From contig JAKEET010000140.1 in assembly GCA_022616435.1 (NCBI GenBank), forward strand, positions 1 to 35,596: a stretch of 35,596 nucleotides of DNA, given 5' to 3'. Both the position numbers and the translations under genes were made by a program. Source of the stretch: Gemmataceae bacterium. Lineage in GTDB: Bacteria > Planctomycetota > Planctomycetia > Gemmatales > Gemmataceae. Positions 7,565 through 18,600 of the stretch are shown piece by piece. The notes under the pieces were generated by a model, which was not told the origin of the DNA, ran no database searches, and saw nothing but the letters and a program-made list of their open reading frames with translations. Numbering within the stretch: position 1 is the first letter of the stretch; each line of letters starts with the position of its first letter.

Positions 7565-8383
7565 ATGCAACCCTGCATCAGCTCCGTGACCACGCTGCCG
7601 TGCTCGTTCGCCGACGACGTCGCGCATTTCGCCGACGCCGGCTGCCGCGCCATGGAAGTGTGGCTGACGAAGCTGGAAGCGCACCTCGAGAAGCACACCG
7701 TCGCCGACGCCCAGAAGCTGCTGGCCGACCGCGATGTGCGTCTGGTGGCGGGGGCCTATCAGGGCGGACTGCTGCTGGCCCAGGGTGAGCAACGCCGGGC
7801 GCACTTCGATCATTATCGGCGACGGCTCGACCTGTGCCAGCAGCTCCGCATTCCAACGATGCTGGTCGTCGCCGATTTCGCCGAGCCGGTGGACGCCACG
7901 GCCTGGGAGCGGGCGACCGTGTCGCTGGCCCAGGCGGCCGAATGGGCCTCGGCCTATGACGTGCGGCTCGCGCTGGAGTTCCGCGCCAAGACGACGCTGT
8001 GCGCCGGCCTGCCGACGGCCCTCGCCCTGGTCCATCAGTGCGGGGCGGCCAACGTCGGCGTCAACTTCGACGTCTTCCATTACTACACCGGCCCGAGCAA
8101 GCTCGAAGATCTGGAGCTGCTGACCGCCGACCGGTTGTTTCACGTGCAGCTCTGCGACGTGGCCGGCGTGCCGCGCGAGTCGGCCGCCGACGCCGACCGT
8201 ATTCTTCCCGGCGACGGCGACTTTCAGTTGCCGCCGATCCTCGATGGCCTCCGCCGCATCGGCTACACCGGCTGGGTGTCGCTGGAGTTGATGAACCCGA
8301 CCCTCTGGCAGGCGAACGCGCGGCAAGTCGTGGAGATCGGGATCACCGCGTTGCGGAAGTTGCTTGGACAGTCGGCGATGTGA
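7565..8383 (+). CDS. sugar phosphate isomerase/epimerase-like TIM barrel
   Basis: 272 residues of the xylose-isomerase-like / AP-endonuclease-2 superfamily. Metal-ligand positions are recognisable on barrel strands: 'LALEFRAK', 'GVNFDVFHYY', 'HVQLCDVAG' and 'WVSLELMN'. The DGDF-type 'PGDGDFQLPPIL' motif near the C-terminus is typical of this group. The likely role is cofactor-dependent isomerisation or epimerisation of a sugar or inositol derivative, with the substrate unknown. It is cytoplasmic, as no signal peptide is seen. The ribosome binding site is weak. It ends 2 nt from the convergent membrane/spermidine-synthase gene. Confidence 0.87.
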   Translation: MQPCISSVTTLPCSFADDVAHFADAGCRAMEVWLTKLEAHLEKHTVADAQKLLADRDVRLVAGAYQGGLLLAQGEQRRAHFDHYRRRLDLCQQLRIPTMLVVADFAEPVDATAWERATVSLAQAAEWASAYDVRLALEFRAKTTLCAGLPTALALVHQCGAANVGVNFDVFHYYTGPSKLEDLELLTADRLFHVQLCDVAGVPRESAADADRILPGDGDFQLPPILDGLRRIGYTGWVSLELMNPTLWQANARQVVEIGITALRKLLGQSAM

Positions 8384-8385
8384 CA

Positions 8386-10872
8386 TCACCGCCAATGAAT
8401 TACGCTCAGCAGATTCGAATACCCGTCGGTCCACACCGGCCGCGGGTCGCGGTCCGGCGCGCGCCACTTCTCCAGGTCGAGCAGCTTTTCGAGCGGCCAC
8501 AGCCCGCTGTAACGTCCGTTCGCGGGCAAGTCGCGGCGCTGCAGCACCACCCAGTCCGAGCCGAACTTGTCGGGAATGTCGTCGCTGTAATCGCCGTAGG
8601 TCAGCGGCCGCAGCTTGTGCTGGCCGGCGATGTTGGCGAGCACGCCGCGGATGTCGACGTAACGGTTGGTCGTGTTGAAGATCAGCACGCCGCCGTCGGC
8701 CAGCTTGTCCAGATACTCCGCGACGGCGTCGGCCGTCAACAGGTGCACCGGAATGGCGTCGGAGCTGAAGGCGTCGAGCACGATGATGTGGTAGAACCTT
8801 TCCGGCGCCTCGCGCAGCCGCAGCCGCCCGTCGCCCATGATGATGTCGAGGTCGGCGCCGCGGTCCCGCGCGTCTTGAGCATACGTGAAGATCGGCCGCC
8901 GGCCCTTGTGCGAGAGCGACAGGCTGCGCACCAGCGGATCGATCTCGTAGATGTGCATGGTTTGCCACGGCCGGGCGTGGGCGGCCAGCGTGCCGGTCCC
9001 GAGCCCCACGACCGCGAACGGCGGCTCGGAGTGCAGGTCGCACAACAGTCCCATGGGCAGCGGCCCGGGCGTGAACGCCTGGCCGAAGAGCGAGGCCGGC
9101 AGGCGCTCGTCGGGCCAGGAGAACCTCTGAAAAACCTGGCCGATGCCGCCGGTGGGATGGAAGTACGAGATCGGCAGGCGTTGCCGGGCCGGGTCGAGAT
9201 GCTGCCGGCCGTGATCGATGCCGCCGTGGATGAGCACGTGGTACCAGCCCTCGGTCGTGTCATCGTATTCCTTGCGCACCTTGACGAAGCCGAAGAAGCC
9301 GCGGTCTCGGAACACGGTGCGGTCCCGGCTCATGTCGTAGGTCCACGCGACCAGCAGCACCGCGGCCAGGCCCAACCCGAAGCGCACGGGCCGCATCGCC
9401 AGGGTCAGCACGAGGATCACCGGGACGGCCAGCTTGTAGGACCGTTGGATGTCGTGATTGAAAAACGTGTCGAGCGTGCTCGAGATGAGGAACCAGGTCA
9501 GCAACCCGATCAGCGCCGGCATCACCAGGTCGAGGGCCCAGGCCAGGGCGTTCTTCCCGTCGGGCGTGCCGTCGCCGGGGATCAGCGTCAGCTCGGTGAC
9601 CATCCACGGCCGGCAGAAGCACGACAGGATCATGGCCAGGGAATACTCGAGCACTCCGAAGGTGAAGAAGACCGGCGCCGCCAGGGCGTTGAACGTGCCG
9701 CCTACCACGCCGCCGATCGACATGCACAGATAGAACTCGGTGAGATGCCGCGCGGCCGGCCGGTCCTTGGCCAACTCGCCGTGGCACATGAGCGTCGTCG
9801 CGAAGAAGCCCGCGATGTGGAAGGTGAACTCCATCCAGGTGGCCGGCAGAGCCAATTCAGCGACCTGGATCAGGACCAGGAACAACAGAAAGCACGGCTG
9901 CGCGTACAGCACGACGGTATGCGGCGCATCGGTCCAGACGACCGGCCAGCGAGCAAAGACGAGGATGAACGTGAGCAGATACAGGGCCAGCGGGATCACC
10001 CAGAAGAACGGGATGGCGGCGATGTCGGTGGTCAAGTAGGTGGTCAAGCCGAGCATCAAGCTGGAAGGAACGGCAGCCAGCAGAATCCAGCGAAGCCGGC
10101 GGAACCAGGTCACCGGTCGATCACCTGTCGAAACCTGAGGTGCAGGGGCTGCGGCGACGGTGGCGCCGGTCACGGCCGGGCGACGCCCGGCGATGCGCTT
10201 GGAGCTGATGGCGGTTTGGGTTTTCTCGACGGGCGGCGGCGGTGGCGGTGTGGCTGCCGCTGTCTGAGCCAGGTTCACTTCGGGCGGGCGTTTCCACACC
10301 AGCGCCACGCAGCCCGCCACCAGCAGTGCGAATAGCACGTAGCCGCCGGTCCACAGCCACGCTTGCGTCGGCACGTCGAAGGCCGGCTCGATCGCGATCG
10401 GATACGCCAGCAGGCCGAGCATGCTGCCGAGATTGCTGGCGCCGTACAGGAAGTACGGGTCCTTGGCGGCCGGATGGCCAGTGAGGCCGAACCAGCGCTG
10501 CAACAGCGGCGCCGTCGTGGACACCACGAAGAACGGCAGGCCGACCATCCCCAACAGCAGCCACAGCACGTGGAGCACCGGGTTGGTTTCGGTGGGCGGC
10601 GCCCAGTTGCCGAGGCTGAACGGCAGCACCACGAACGGCAGCAGCAACAGCGCGAGCTGCGCGACCAGTTGCCGCCGCTGACTCTGCCAGGTGCTGAGCG
10701 TGTGCGTGTAGGCGTAGCCGACGAGCAAGACGCCCTGGAAGAACACCATGCACGTGTTCCACACCGCCGGCGTCCCCCCCAGGCGCGGCAGGATCATCTT
10801 GCCCACGAGCGGCTGCACGAAGAACAAGAGCGTGGCGCTGACGAACAACGTGAACGCGAAATACAGGAGCAA
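8386..10872 (-). CDS. fused membrane domain / spermidine synthase-like protein
   Basis: About 828 residues. The N-terminal part is a multi-span membrane region starting 'LLYFAFTLFVSATLLFFVQPLVGKMILP', then 'GGTPAVWNTCMVFFQ', both typical of MFS-like/spermidine synthase fusions. A cytoplasmic Pro-rich linker interrupts it ('TPPPPPPVEKTQ'). The C-terminal domain has a Rossmann fold: GLGTGTL (near 620), the acidic 'YEIDPLV', 'IMGDGRL' (near 678) and 'LDAFSSDAIPVHLL'. The aminopropyl-acceptor function is not certain in this fused family. I chose the TTG at 10872 because GGAGG lies 6 nt upstream, the family starts here, and a TTATCC box lies 16 nt before. ATG 10917 is an alternative without a ribosome binding site. 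It converges with the isomerase gene. Confidence 0.85.
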   Translation of the reverse strand: MLLYFAFTLFVSATLLFFVQPLVGKMILPRLGGTPAVWNTCMVFFQGVLLVGYAYTHTLSTWQSQRRQLVAQLALLLLPFVVLPFSLGNWAPPTETNPVLHVLWLLLGMVGLPFFVVSTTAPLLQRWFGLTGHPAAKDPYFLYGASNLGSMLGLLAYPIAIEPAFDVPTQAWLWTGGYVLFALLVAGCVALVWKRPPEVNLAQTAAATPPPPPPVEKTQTAISSKRIAGRRPAVTGATVAAAPAPQVSTGDRPVTWFRRLRWILLAAVPSSLMLGLTTYLTTDIAAIPFFWVIPLALYLLTFILVFARWPVVWTDAPHTVVLYAQPCFLLFLVLIQVAELALPATWMEFTFHIAGFFATTLMCHGELAKDRPAARHLTEFYLCMSIGGVVGGTFNALAAPVFFTFGVLEYSLAMILSCFCRPWMVTELTLIPGDGTPDGKNALAWALDLVMPALIGLLTWFLISSTLDTFFNHDIQRSYKLAVPVILVLTLAMRPVRFGLGLAAVLLVAWTYDMSRDRTVFRDRGFFGFVKVRKEYDDTTEGWYHVLIHGGIDHGRQHLDPARQRLPISYFHPTGGIGQVFQRFSWPDERLPASLFGQAFTPGPLPMGLLCDLHSEPPFAVVGLGTGTLAAHARPWQTMHIYEIDPLVRSLSLSHKGRRPIFTYAQDARDRGADLDIIMGDGRLRLREAPERFYHIIVLDAFSSDAIPVHLLTADAVAEYLDKLADGGVLIFNTTNRYVDIRGVLANIAGQHKLRPLTYGDYSDDIPDKFGSDWVVLQRRDLPANGRYSGLWPLEKLLDLEKWRAPDRDPRPVWTDGYSNLLSVIHWR

Positions 10873-10888
10873 GCCGCACCTCCGCCCG

Positions 10889-10894
10889 GGATAA
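10889..10894 (-). promoter_or_regulatory. candidate -10 box TTATCC
   Basis: On the minus strand GGTTATCC stands 16 bases upstream of the TTG start at 10872, leaving a very short 5' leader with GGAGG. The same GGTTATCC lies upstream of the second ECF sigma gene. A clear -35 box is not seen. Confidence 0.3.
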
Positions 10895-11035
10895 CCGCGT
10901 TGCTGTATTGAACACATTATGAAGCGGAAGGTGTCGCGTGGGCAAAGTTCCGAAGTCTTCCATGGCAATCGGCACTTTGTCCGAGTATCCTGGGAGCCGT
11001 TCTAGGTGCTTCCTATTCTTGACAGGCGCCAACCA

Positions 11036-11590
11036 TTGAGCGACGTGACTCGCATCCTTGCTGCTGTCCAACAGGGCGACCGGCACGTCGCCGGCCAGCT
11101 ATTGCCGCTCGTTTACGAGGAGCTGCGGCGTCTGGCCGCGCAGCGCATGGCGCAGGAGGCGCCCGGCCAGACGTTGCAACCGACCGCATTGGTTCATGAA
11201 GCGTATCTGCGCCTGGTGGGCGACGAGGACACCCGGCAGTGGGACAGCCGGGGGCATTTCTTCGCGGCCGCGGCCGAGGCCATGCGCCGCATCTTAATTG
11301 ACAAGGCTCGGTCGAAAGCGACCGGCAAGCGCGGGGGACAGGGCAAGCGGCTGGACCTGGATCAGCTCGCGCTCGCCGCCTCGGAGCCTTCGGCGGAGCT
11401 GCTCGCCCTGGACGGGGCCCTCACCGAGCTGGAACAGCACGACGCGGTTGCTGCCCAGCTCGTGAAACTGCGGTTTTTCGCGGGGCTGACTCATCAAGAC
11501 GCGGCCGAGGCACTCGGCATCAGCCGGCGAGCCGCCGACCGGTTGTGGTCGCTGGCCCGCGCCTGGCTGTTTCAGGAGCTCGACAGGTAG
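11036..11590 (+). CDS. ECF-type RNA polymerase sigma factor (module 1)
   Basis: 184 residues. Region 2 is 'QLLPLVYEELRRLAAQRM' and the family signature 'PTALVHEAYLRLVG' follows. Region 4 has the helix-turn-helix 'HQDAAEALGISRRAADRLWSLARAWL'. It belongs to the Sig70-ECF group found next to planctomycete Ser/Thr kinases. TTG 11036 is preferred to GTG 11006 because its product starts SDVTRILAAVQQGD, matching the start of the paralog at 25465 (SEVTRIISAIEQGD). No anti-sigma factor gene is nearby; the kinase 133 nt downstream is the likely partner in control (established pairing, mechanism inferred). Confidence 0.9.
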   Translation: MSDVTRILAAVQQGDRHVAGQLLPLVYEELRRLAAQRMAQEAPGQTLQPTALVHEAYLRLVGDEDTRQWDSRGHFFAAAAEAMRRILIDKARSKATGKRGGQGKRLDLDQLALAASEPSAELLALDGALTELEQHDAVAAQLVKLRFFAGLTHQDAAEALGISRRAADRLWSLARAWLFQELDR

Positions 11591-11639
11591 GACGGTTTTG
11601 CAAACCGTCCTGCCCAACGGACGGTTTGCAAAACCGCCC
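11590..11639. repeat. paired palindromic repeats after the sigma gene
   Basis: Two 21-base palindromes with arms GGACGGTTT/AAACCGTCC at 11590-11610 and 11619-11639 are separated by 8 bases. The second copy is the reverse complement of the first apart from one base, so the pair can also fold as one large stem. The first base overlaps the stop codon of the sigma gene. A diverged hairpin with GGGACGGT/ACCGTCCC arms follows the kinase at 13688-13716. Confidence 0.85.
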
Positions 11640-11723
11640 CACAAGAATCTTTCGCGCGTCACGTGCAACTCGCTCCTTGTTCTCGCATTGAGAATAGACG
11701 GCAGTGTCTAGGAAGGAGATGAG

Positions 11724-13670
<1,947 letters not shown>

Positions 13671-13687
13671 TCGTTGACGCCTGACGT

Positions 13688-13716
13688 GGGACGGTGTTGC
13701 AGGAACGGACCGTCCC
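13688..13716. terminator. hairpin after kinase 1
   Basis: GGGACGGT (13688-13695) pairs perfectly with ACCGTCCC (13709-13716). It lies 17 bases after the kinase stop and just before the conserved leader. It may end the sigma-kinase transcript, or be a diverged copy of the palindrome at 11590-11639. No T-run follows. Confidence 0.4.
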
Positions 13717-13722
13717 GCCCTC

Positions 13723-13860
13723 AAAACAAAACGGCCGGTGAGGTTTCGCCGCCAAGCAAAAGCCCTCACCGGCCCAGCTTCGTCCCCGACGCTCAGAGTG
13801 CGCGCCGGTTGGAAGTCTTGTCATTGTACCGCGGGCGGCCCCACAAGAAAGGAAGACGTC
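13723..13860 (+). promoter_or_regulatory. conserved leader element, copy 1
   Basis: 138 bases running up to the start codon of the LEPR protein gene. It matches the segment 29436-29572 upstream of the module-2 giant, with the same spacing to the start codon within one base. It opens with AAACAAAACGGCC. An 11-bp perfect stem follows, GGCCGGTGAGG (13733-13743) with CCTCACCGGCC (13764-13774), and a 20-nt loop containing CAAGCAA. Shared blocks after it are GACGCT, TGCGCGCC (13799-13806), TTGTCATTGTA (13818-13828) and CGCGG. A GGAAG ribosome binding site completes it. It could be a regulatory RNA, a promoter, or a terminator plus promoter. Confidence 0.75.
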
Positions 13861-15594
13861 ATGCTCGGAAAAACCATGCGATCGCTGTGGCGCCGATTTT
13901 GGGTTCGCAAGAGCCAACACCCCACCGGCCAACACTCCACCGGGCGCTGCCGGCTTCGCGTCGAGGAGCTGGAGCCGCGTCTGACCCCCAGCGAAGTCGG
14001 CGTCAACGATTTCCGCATCTCGAACATGGGGCCCGACGGCAAGGCCGGCTTCGGGGCCGGGATGCCCGCCGTCGCCTACAACAGCACGGACAATCAGTTC
14101 CTCGTCGTCTGGTCGGGCAACGATACCGGCGATCTCGAGATCTTCGGGCAACTCCTCGACGCGGCAACGGGCGCGGCGCTCGGGCCCGACTTCCGCATCT
14201 CCGATATGGGGCCTGACGGCGACGGCGGCTATTTCGCTGCCGATCCCGCGGTCGCCTACAACGGCGCCAACAACCAATTTCTCGTCGTCTGGTGGGGCAA
14301 CGACAACACGGCGCCGCTGGTCGACGGCGAGTGTGAGATCTTTGGGCAACGCCTCGACGCCGCCGGCGAAGAGGTCGGCGCCAACGATTTTCGCATTTCC
14401 CACATGGGGCCCGATGGCGACGCCGCTTTCGACGCCCTCCTGCCTCGAGTCGCCTACAACGGCGCAGGCAATCAATACATGGTGGTCTGGTCCGGAGACG
14501 AAACAACCGACAGCGTGCGTGACATCTTCGGACAGCGGCTTGACGGCGCCACCGGAATTGCCCTCGGCGGCGGTTTCCCCATCTCCGACCTGGGCGCCGC
14601 CGGCGACATCAATTTCGAAGCGGAGTATCCCGACCTGGCTTACAACAGCGCCAACAACGAATACCTGGTCGTCTGGCATGGCAGAGACAAATATGGCGAG
14701 GTCGCGATCGTCGGACAACGGCTCGATGCGGCAACGGGGGCGCCGCGCGGCGCCAATGACTTCCGCATCTCCGACATGGGGCCCAAGGGCAGCTCCTACT
14801 ACCCGGCTGTGGCTTACAACGCCGCCAACAACGAATACCTCGTGGTCTGGGAAGGGGAAGACGACACCGCGCCGCTGATCGACAACGAGATCGAGATCTT
14901 CGGACAGCGGCTTGACGGCGCCTCGGGAACCGAGCTCGGCGTCAACGATTTCCGTATCTCCAACATGGGGCCCGACGGCAGCACCGGCTTTCCGGCAGCC
15001 TCAGCGGCCGTAGCCTACAATGCTTCGATCAACGAATACCTGGTCGTCTGGCACGGCAATGACAACACGCCTCCCCTGGCCGGCACCGAGGTCGAGATCT
15101 ACGGGCAGCGGCTCGACGCCAACCCGGCCGCGTTCGGGCCAGTCGGCGTCAACGACTTCCGCATCTCCGACATGGGGCCCGACGGCGTCGCCAGTTTCGA
15201 GGCCCGCGAAGCCGCGCTGGCCTCCAACAGCAGAGACAACCAGTTTCTCGTCGTCTGGCATGGCAACGACGACATCGGCCCGAAGGGCGGCAGCGAAGTC
15301 GAAATCTTCGGTCAGAGGCTTGTGATTCCGCTCCCGCCGGTCCCCGTCGCGGTCCGGCCGGTTCGCGCCGTGCTGCGGAACTTCAAGGTCGGCGGCAAGA
15401 CCTCCCTTTTCGTGGTGCTCATCTTCGAGGACACGGGTCTGGAGAAGCGCCGCTTCAAGTCTCCCTTGCGGAAACCCACTTACAAGCAGTTCAAGGTCGC
15501 CCTGCTGGACGCGGACGGCGACGGCCTCGCCGATCTCGTTGTCCTGACCGCCAAACGGGGCGCCAAGACCGTCAAACGCTTTTTCGTCATCTGA
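13861..15594 (+). CDS. LEPR-motif repeat protein, likely exported
   Basis: 577 residues. The ATG at 13861 follows GGAAG. The N-terminus is basic and contains 'LRVEELEPRLTPS', the planctomycete LEPR-XLL-like motif usually found at the start of large surface proteins. The body holds seven repeats of about 65-75 residues, each opening with a 'G(V/A)NDFRIS(D/N)MGPDG' line and continuing 'AVAYN...NQFLVVW.G.D....EIFGQRLDAATG'. The repeat resembles beta-propeller blades but I cannot assign a named family. The C-terminal 90 residues are non-repetitive and basic ('FKVGGKTSLFVVLIFEDTG'). It is the first gene after the conserved leader, and the next LEDR gene starts 30 nt later. Confidence 0.85.
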   Translation: MLGKTMRSLWRRFWVRKSQHPTGQHSTGRCRLRVEELEPRLTPSEVGVNDFRISNMGPDGKAGFGAGMPAVAYNSTDNQFLVVWSGNDTGDLEIFGQLLDAATGAALGPDFRISDMGPDGDGGYFAADPAVAYNGANNQFLVVWWGNDNTAPLVDGECEIFGQRLDAAGEEVGANDFRISHMGPDGDAAFDALLPRVAYNGAGNQYMVVWSGDETTDSVRDIFGQRLDGATGIALGGGFPISDLGAAGDINFEAEYPDLAYNSANNEYLVVWHGRDKYGEVAIVGQRLDAATGAPRGANDFRISDMGPKGSSYYPAVAYNAANNEYLVVWEGEDDTAPLIDNEIEIFGQRLDGASGTELGVNDFRISNMGPDGSTGFPAASAAVAYNASINEYLVVWHGNDNTPPLAGTEVEIYGQRLDANPAAFGPVGVNDFRISDMGPDGVASFEAREAALASNSRDNQFLVVWHGNDDIGPKGGSEVEIFGQRLVIPLPPVPVAVRPVRAVLRNFKVGGKTSLFVVLIFEDTGLEKRRFKSPLRKPTYKQFKVALLDADGDGLADLVVLTAKRGAKTVKRFFVI

Positions 15595-15623
15595 AAGAAC
15601 CAGCCCGCCCACGGAGACGTGTT

Positions 15624-18600
15624 ATGTGGTGGCAAGCACGCAGGAAGGCTAAACAGGCCGCGACGACTTCCCGGAGCCGGCGTGTCCGCCCCGCTCTGGA
15701 GCTCCTCGAAGATCGCTTCGCGCCGGCGATCTTCACCGTCCTCAACACGCTCGATACCGTCGGCGCTGGCGCCGGATCGCTGCGGCAAGCGATCATCGAC
15801 GCCAACGCCACACCCAACGTCGGCGGCGTTCCCGACGAGATCCACTTCGACATCCCGGCCGACGATGCGAGGCATTTCTACTACCAGGACGACAACGTCG
15901 CCGGCCAGGTAACGCTCGCCAACCGCGCGGCCACCACCCTGGCGGATGACGCCGATATCGCCGGCATCGACCCGGACTGGGCGCATGGCTGGTTCTCCAT
16001 TCAGCCGGCGACCGCCTTGCCGACGATTACGCAGCCGGTCGTCATCGACGGGTACACCAAAACGGACGCGACCGAGAACACCAACACCGTTGAATCGCGG
16101 CTGGGGTTGAACACCGTGCTCCGGATCGAGCTTGACGGCACGAATGTGAACATCAGCGGCTTGGTGCTCAATGGCGCCGCGAACGGCAGCGCCGTGCGCG
16201 GCCTCGCGATCAACCGGTTCGGCGCGAACCCCAACCGAGCCGGGATCGAAATGGCCGGCAGCAACTTCATCGAGGGGAACTTCCTCGGCACCGACGTGTC
16301 GGGCACGCTCGACCTCGGCAACGGCACCGGCGCAATCATCTCCACGAGTCTCGGCGCGGCTTCCGCAAGCACGATCGGCGGCACGACCGCCGCCGCCCGC
16401 AACCTCCTTTCCGGCAACTCCCGGGGTGTGGAGCTTCGCCTGAATCCCTCGGGGTCATCCCCGGACAACAATCGCATCCAGGGCAACCTGATCGGAACCG
16501 ACATCACCGGCACGCGCGTCCTGGGGAACTCAGACATGGGCATCTTGATGGGCACCCATAAAGGCGTCGACTCAGGCAATCCCAGCGGCACGATGATTGG
16601 CGGCGCCGTGCCTGGCGCGGGCAACGTCATCTCGGGCAACGGCCTCAATGGCGGCGTGTCCATCGATGCCTCGACGGCCACCGTGATCCAGGGCAATTTC
16701 ATCGGCACCGACGTCACCGGCACGCGCGCCCTGGGCAACAACAGCACCGGCGTCAGGATGAACTCGGCCTTTGACGATCTTATTATCGGCGCCCACATCG
16801 GCGGACTGGCGGCGGCCGAGCGCAACCTGATCTCCGGCAACGCCGGCACTGGTCTATCCCTGGGTACCCTGGTGGAAGGCGCGCTGGTGCAAGGCAACTA
16901 CATCGGCACCGATGTCACCGGTACGCTTGACCTGGGCAACGGCGGCCACGGCGTCTTCATCCTCAACGGAGCGACGGCCCTGATCGGCGGAACCGATCCA
17001 AACGCCGGCAACATCATCGGCTTCAACGGCGGCACAATTCAGGGAGTAGTCGCACGCACCGGCGGCGTCGTGGTCGGTGCGGGGGCCACCGCGGCCATCC
17101 TCGGCAACTCCATCTTCGCTGCCAAGACCATTGTTTCCGGCTCCACCATTGCGGGCGGACTAGGAATCGACCTCACCGGCGCCGACAACGCAGTCGGCGT
17201 GACCGCCAACGATGCCGGCGACGCCGACACCGGCCCCAACAACCTGCAGAACTTCCCCGTGCTGACCTCGGTCACGAGCGCTGGCGGCAGCACCACCGTG
17301 AGCGGCGCCCTCAACAGCATCGCCGACACTACCTTCCTGATCCAGTTCTTCGCCAATGACCTGCCCGACGGCTCCAGTCACGGCGAAGGCCAGCAGCTCA
17401 TCGGCGAGCTGATCGTGACGACCGATGGCAGCGGCAACGTGAGCTTTAGCCCCACGTTGGCCGTCGCCCTCACCCCGACCCAGTTCGTGACCGCGACCGC
17501 CACTCGGCTCGACGCCGAAGGGGACCCGATAGAAACGTCGGAGTTCTCCGAGTTTCGCGCCGACCTGGCGCTGACGATGACGGCCTCCGCGGATGCGGTC
17601 TTCGTCGGCCAGGAGATCACCTACACGATGGTGGTGACCAACGCCGGCCCCTTCCCCGCTGTCAATGTAAGCATCAAGGACACCCTGCCGACGAACAACA
17701 CTTTCCTCGCGGCGACGACCGAGCAGGGTGATACTTCGACGGCGGGGCAGATTGTCACGTTCAACGTCGGCTCCCTGCCCGTCGGCGCCAGCGTCACGGT
17801 CACGATCGTCGTGCGAGCGAACGAACCTGGCAACCTCGCCAACACGGCGACCACCACCACCGAGGTGCGCGACGCGCAGAACCGGCGGGTCAGCATTCTA
17901 AACGACCCCGATCTTCCCAACAACTCGCAGGCCGCCACGACGCGCGTCGATCCCCTGCCGACCACCGACGTGAAGATCGAGAAAACCGCATCGGTCACCG
18001 CGGCGGACGCCGGCGCCGAGATCACTTACACGATTGTGGTCAACAATCTCGGCGCCGCCGGCGCGGTCGACCTTGTGCTCACCGATGTCTTGCCCGTGAG
18101 CAGCACGTTCGTCGCACTGACGGCGCCGCTGGGATGGACGGCACAGGTTCCTGAGGCCGGAACCACCGGCACGATCACCGCGACCAACCCTGGCATCGCC
18201 GCCGGCGCGAGCGCCGAGCTTCAACTCGCGATCCGCGTCACCAGCGATGCCGCCGCGGGAGAACTGGACAACACCGTCACGGTCGCGACCGCGAGCAACG
18301 ACCTGAATCTCGCCAACAACAGCTCAACCTGGACGATCACGATCAACCCAGCGCCGCCGCCCCCGCCGCCTCCACCCCCGGCGCCTTCACCCGTGCCTCC
18401 TCCCGCCACGCCGGCGCGCCAACCCCGGGTGCTGACCTTCACGCTGGTCGGCAAGCACGCGGCCTTCCGCAATGAAGTCGGCCTGTTCCTCGTGGACGAC
18501 GCCGCCGGCCGCATCGGCACGCTGGTGCCCGGCGACGCTGGTTACGCCCGGGCCGCGCTGTCCCGGCGGCGCGTCCTCTTCCATCGCCACGATCCGCTGG

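Noticed and set aside
7999..10335. Long plus-strand open frame (778 codons)
   Set aside because: It is antisense to the membrane/spermidine-synthase gene and overlaps the isomerase gene. Its product is a low-complexity Arg/Gln/His mixture with no domain; high GC keeps it open.
13723..13860. Known c-di-GMP (GEMM) or other named riboswitch
   Set aside because: A PilZ gene in the window and the CAAGNAA loop invited the comparison, but the order of conserved blocks does not match the riboswitch consensus sequences I know.
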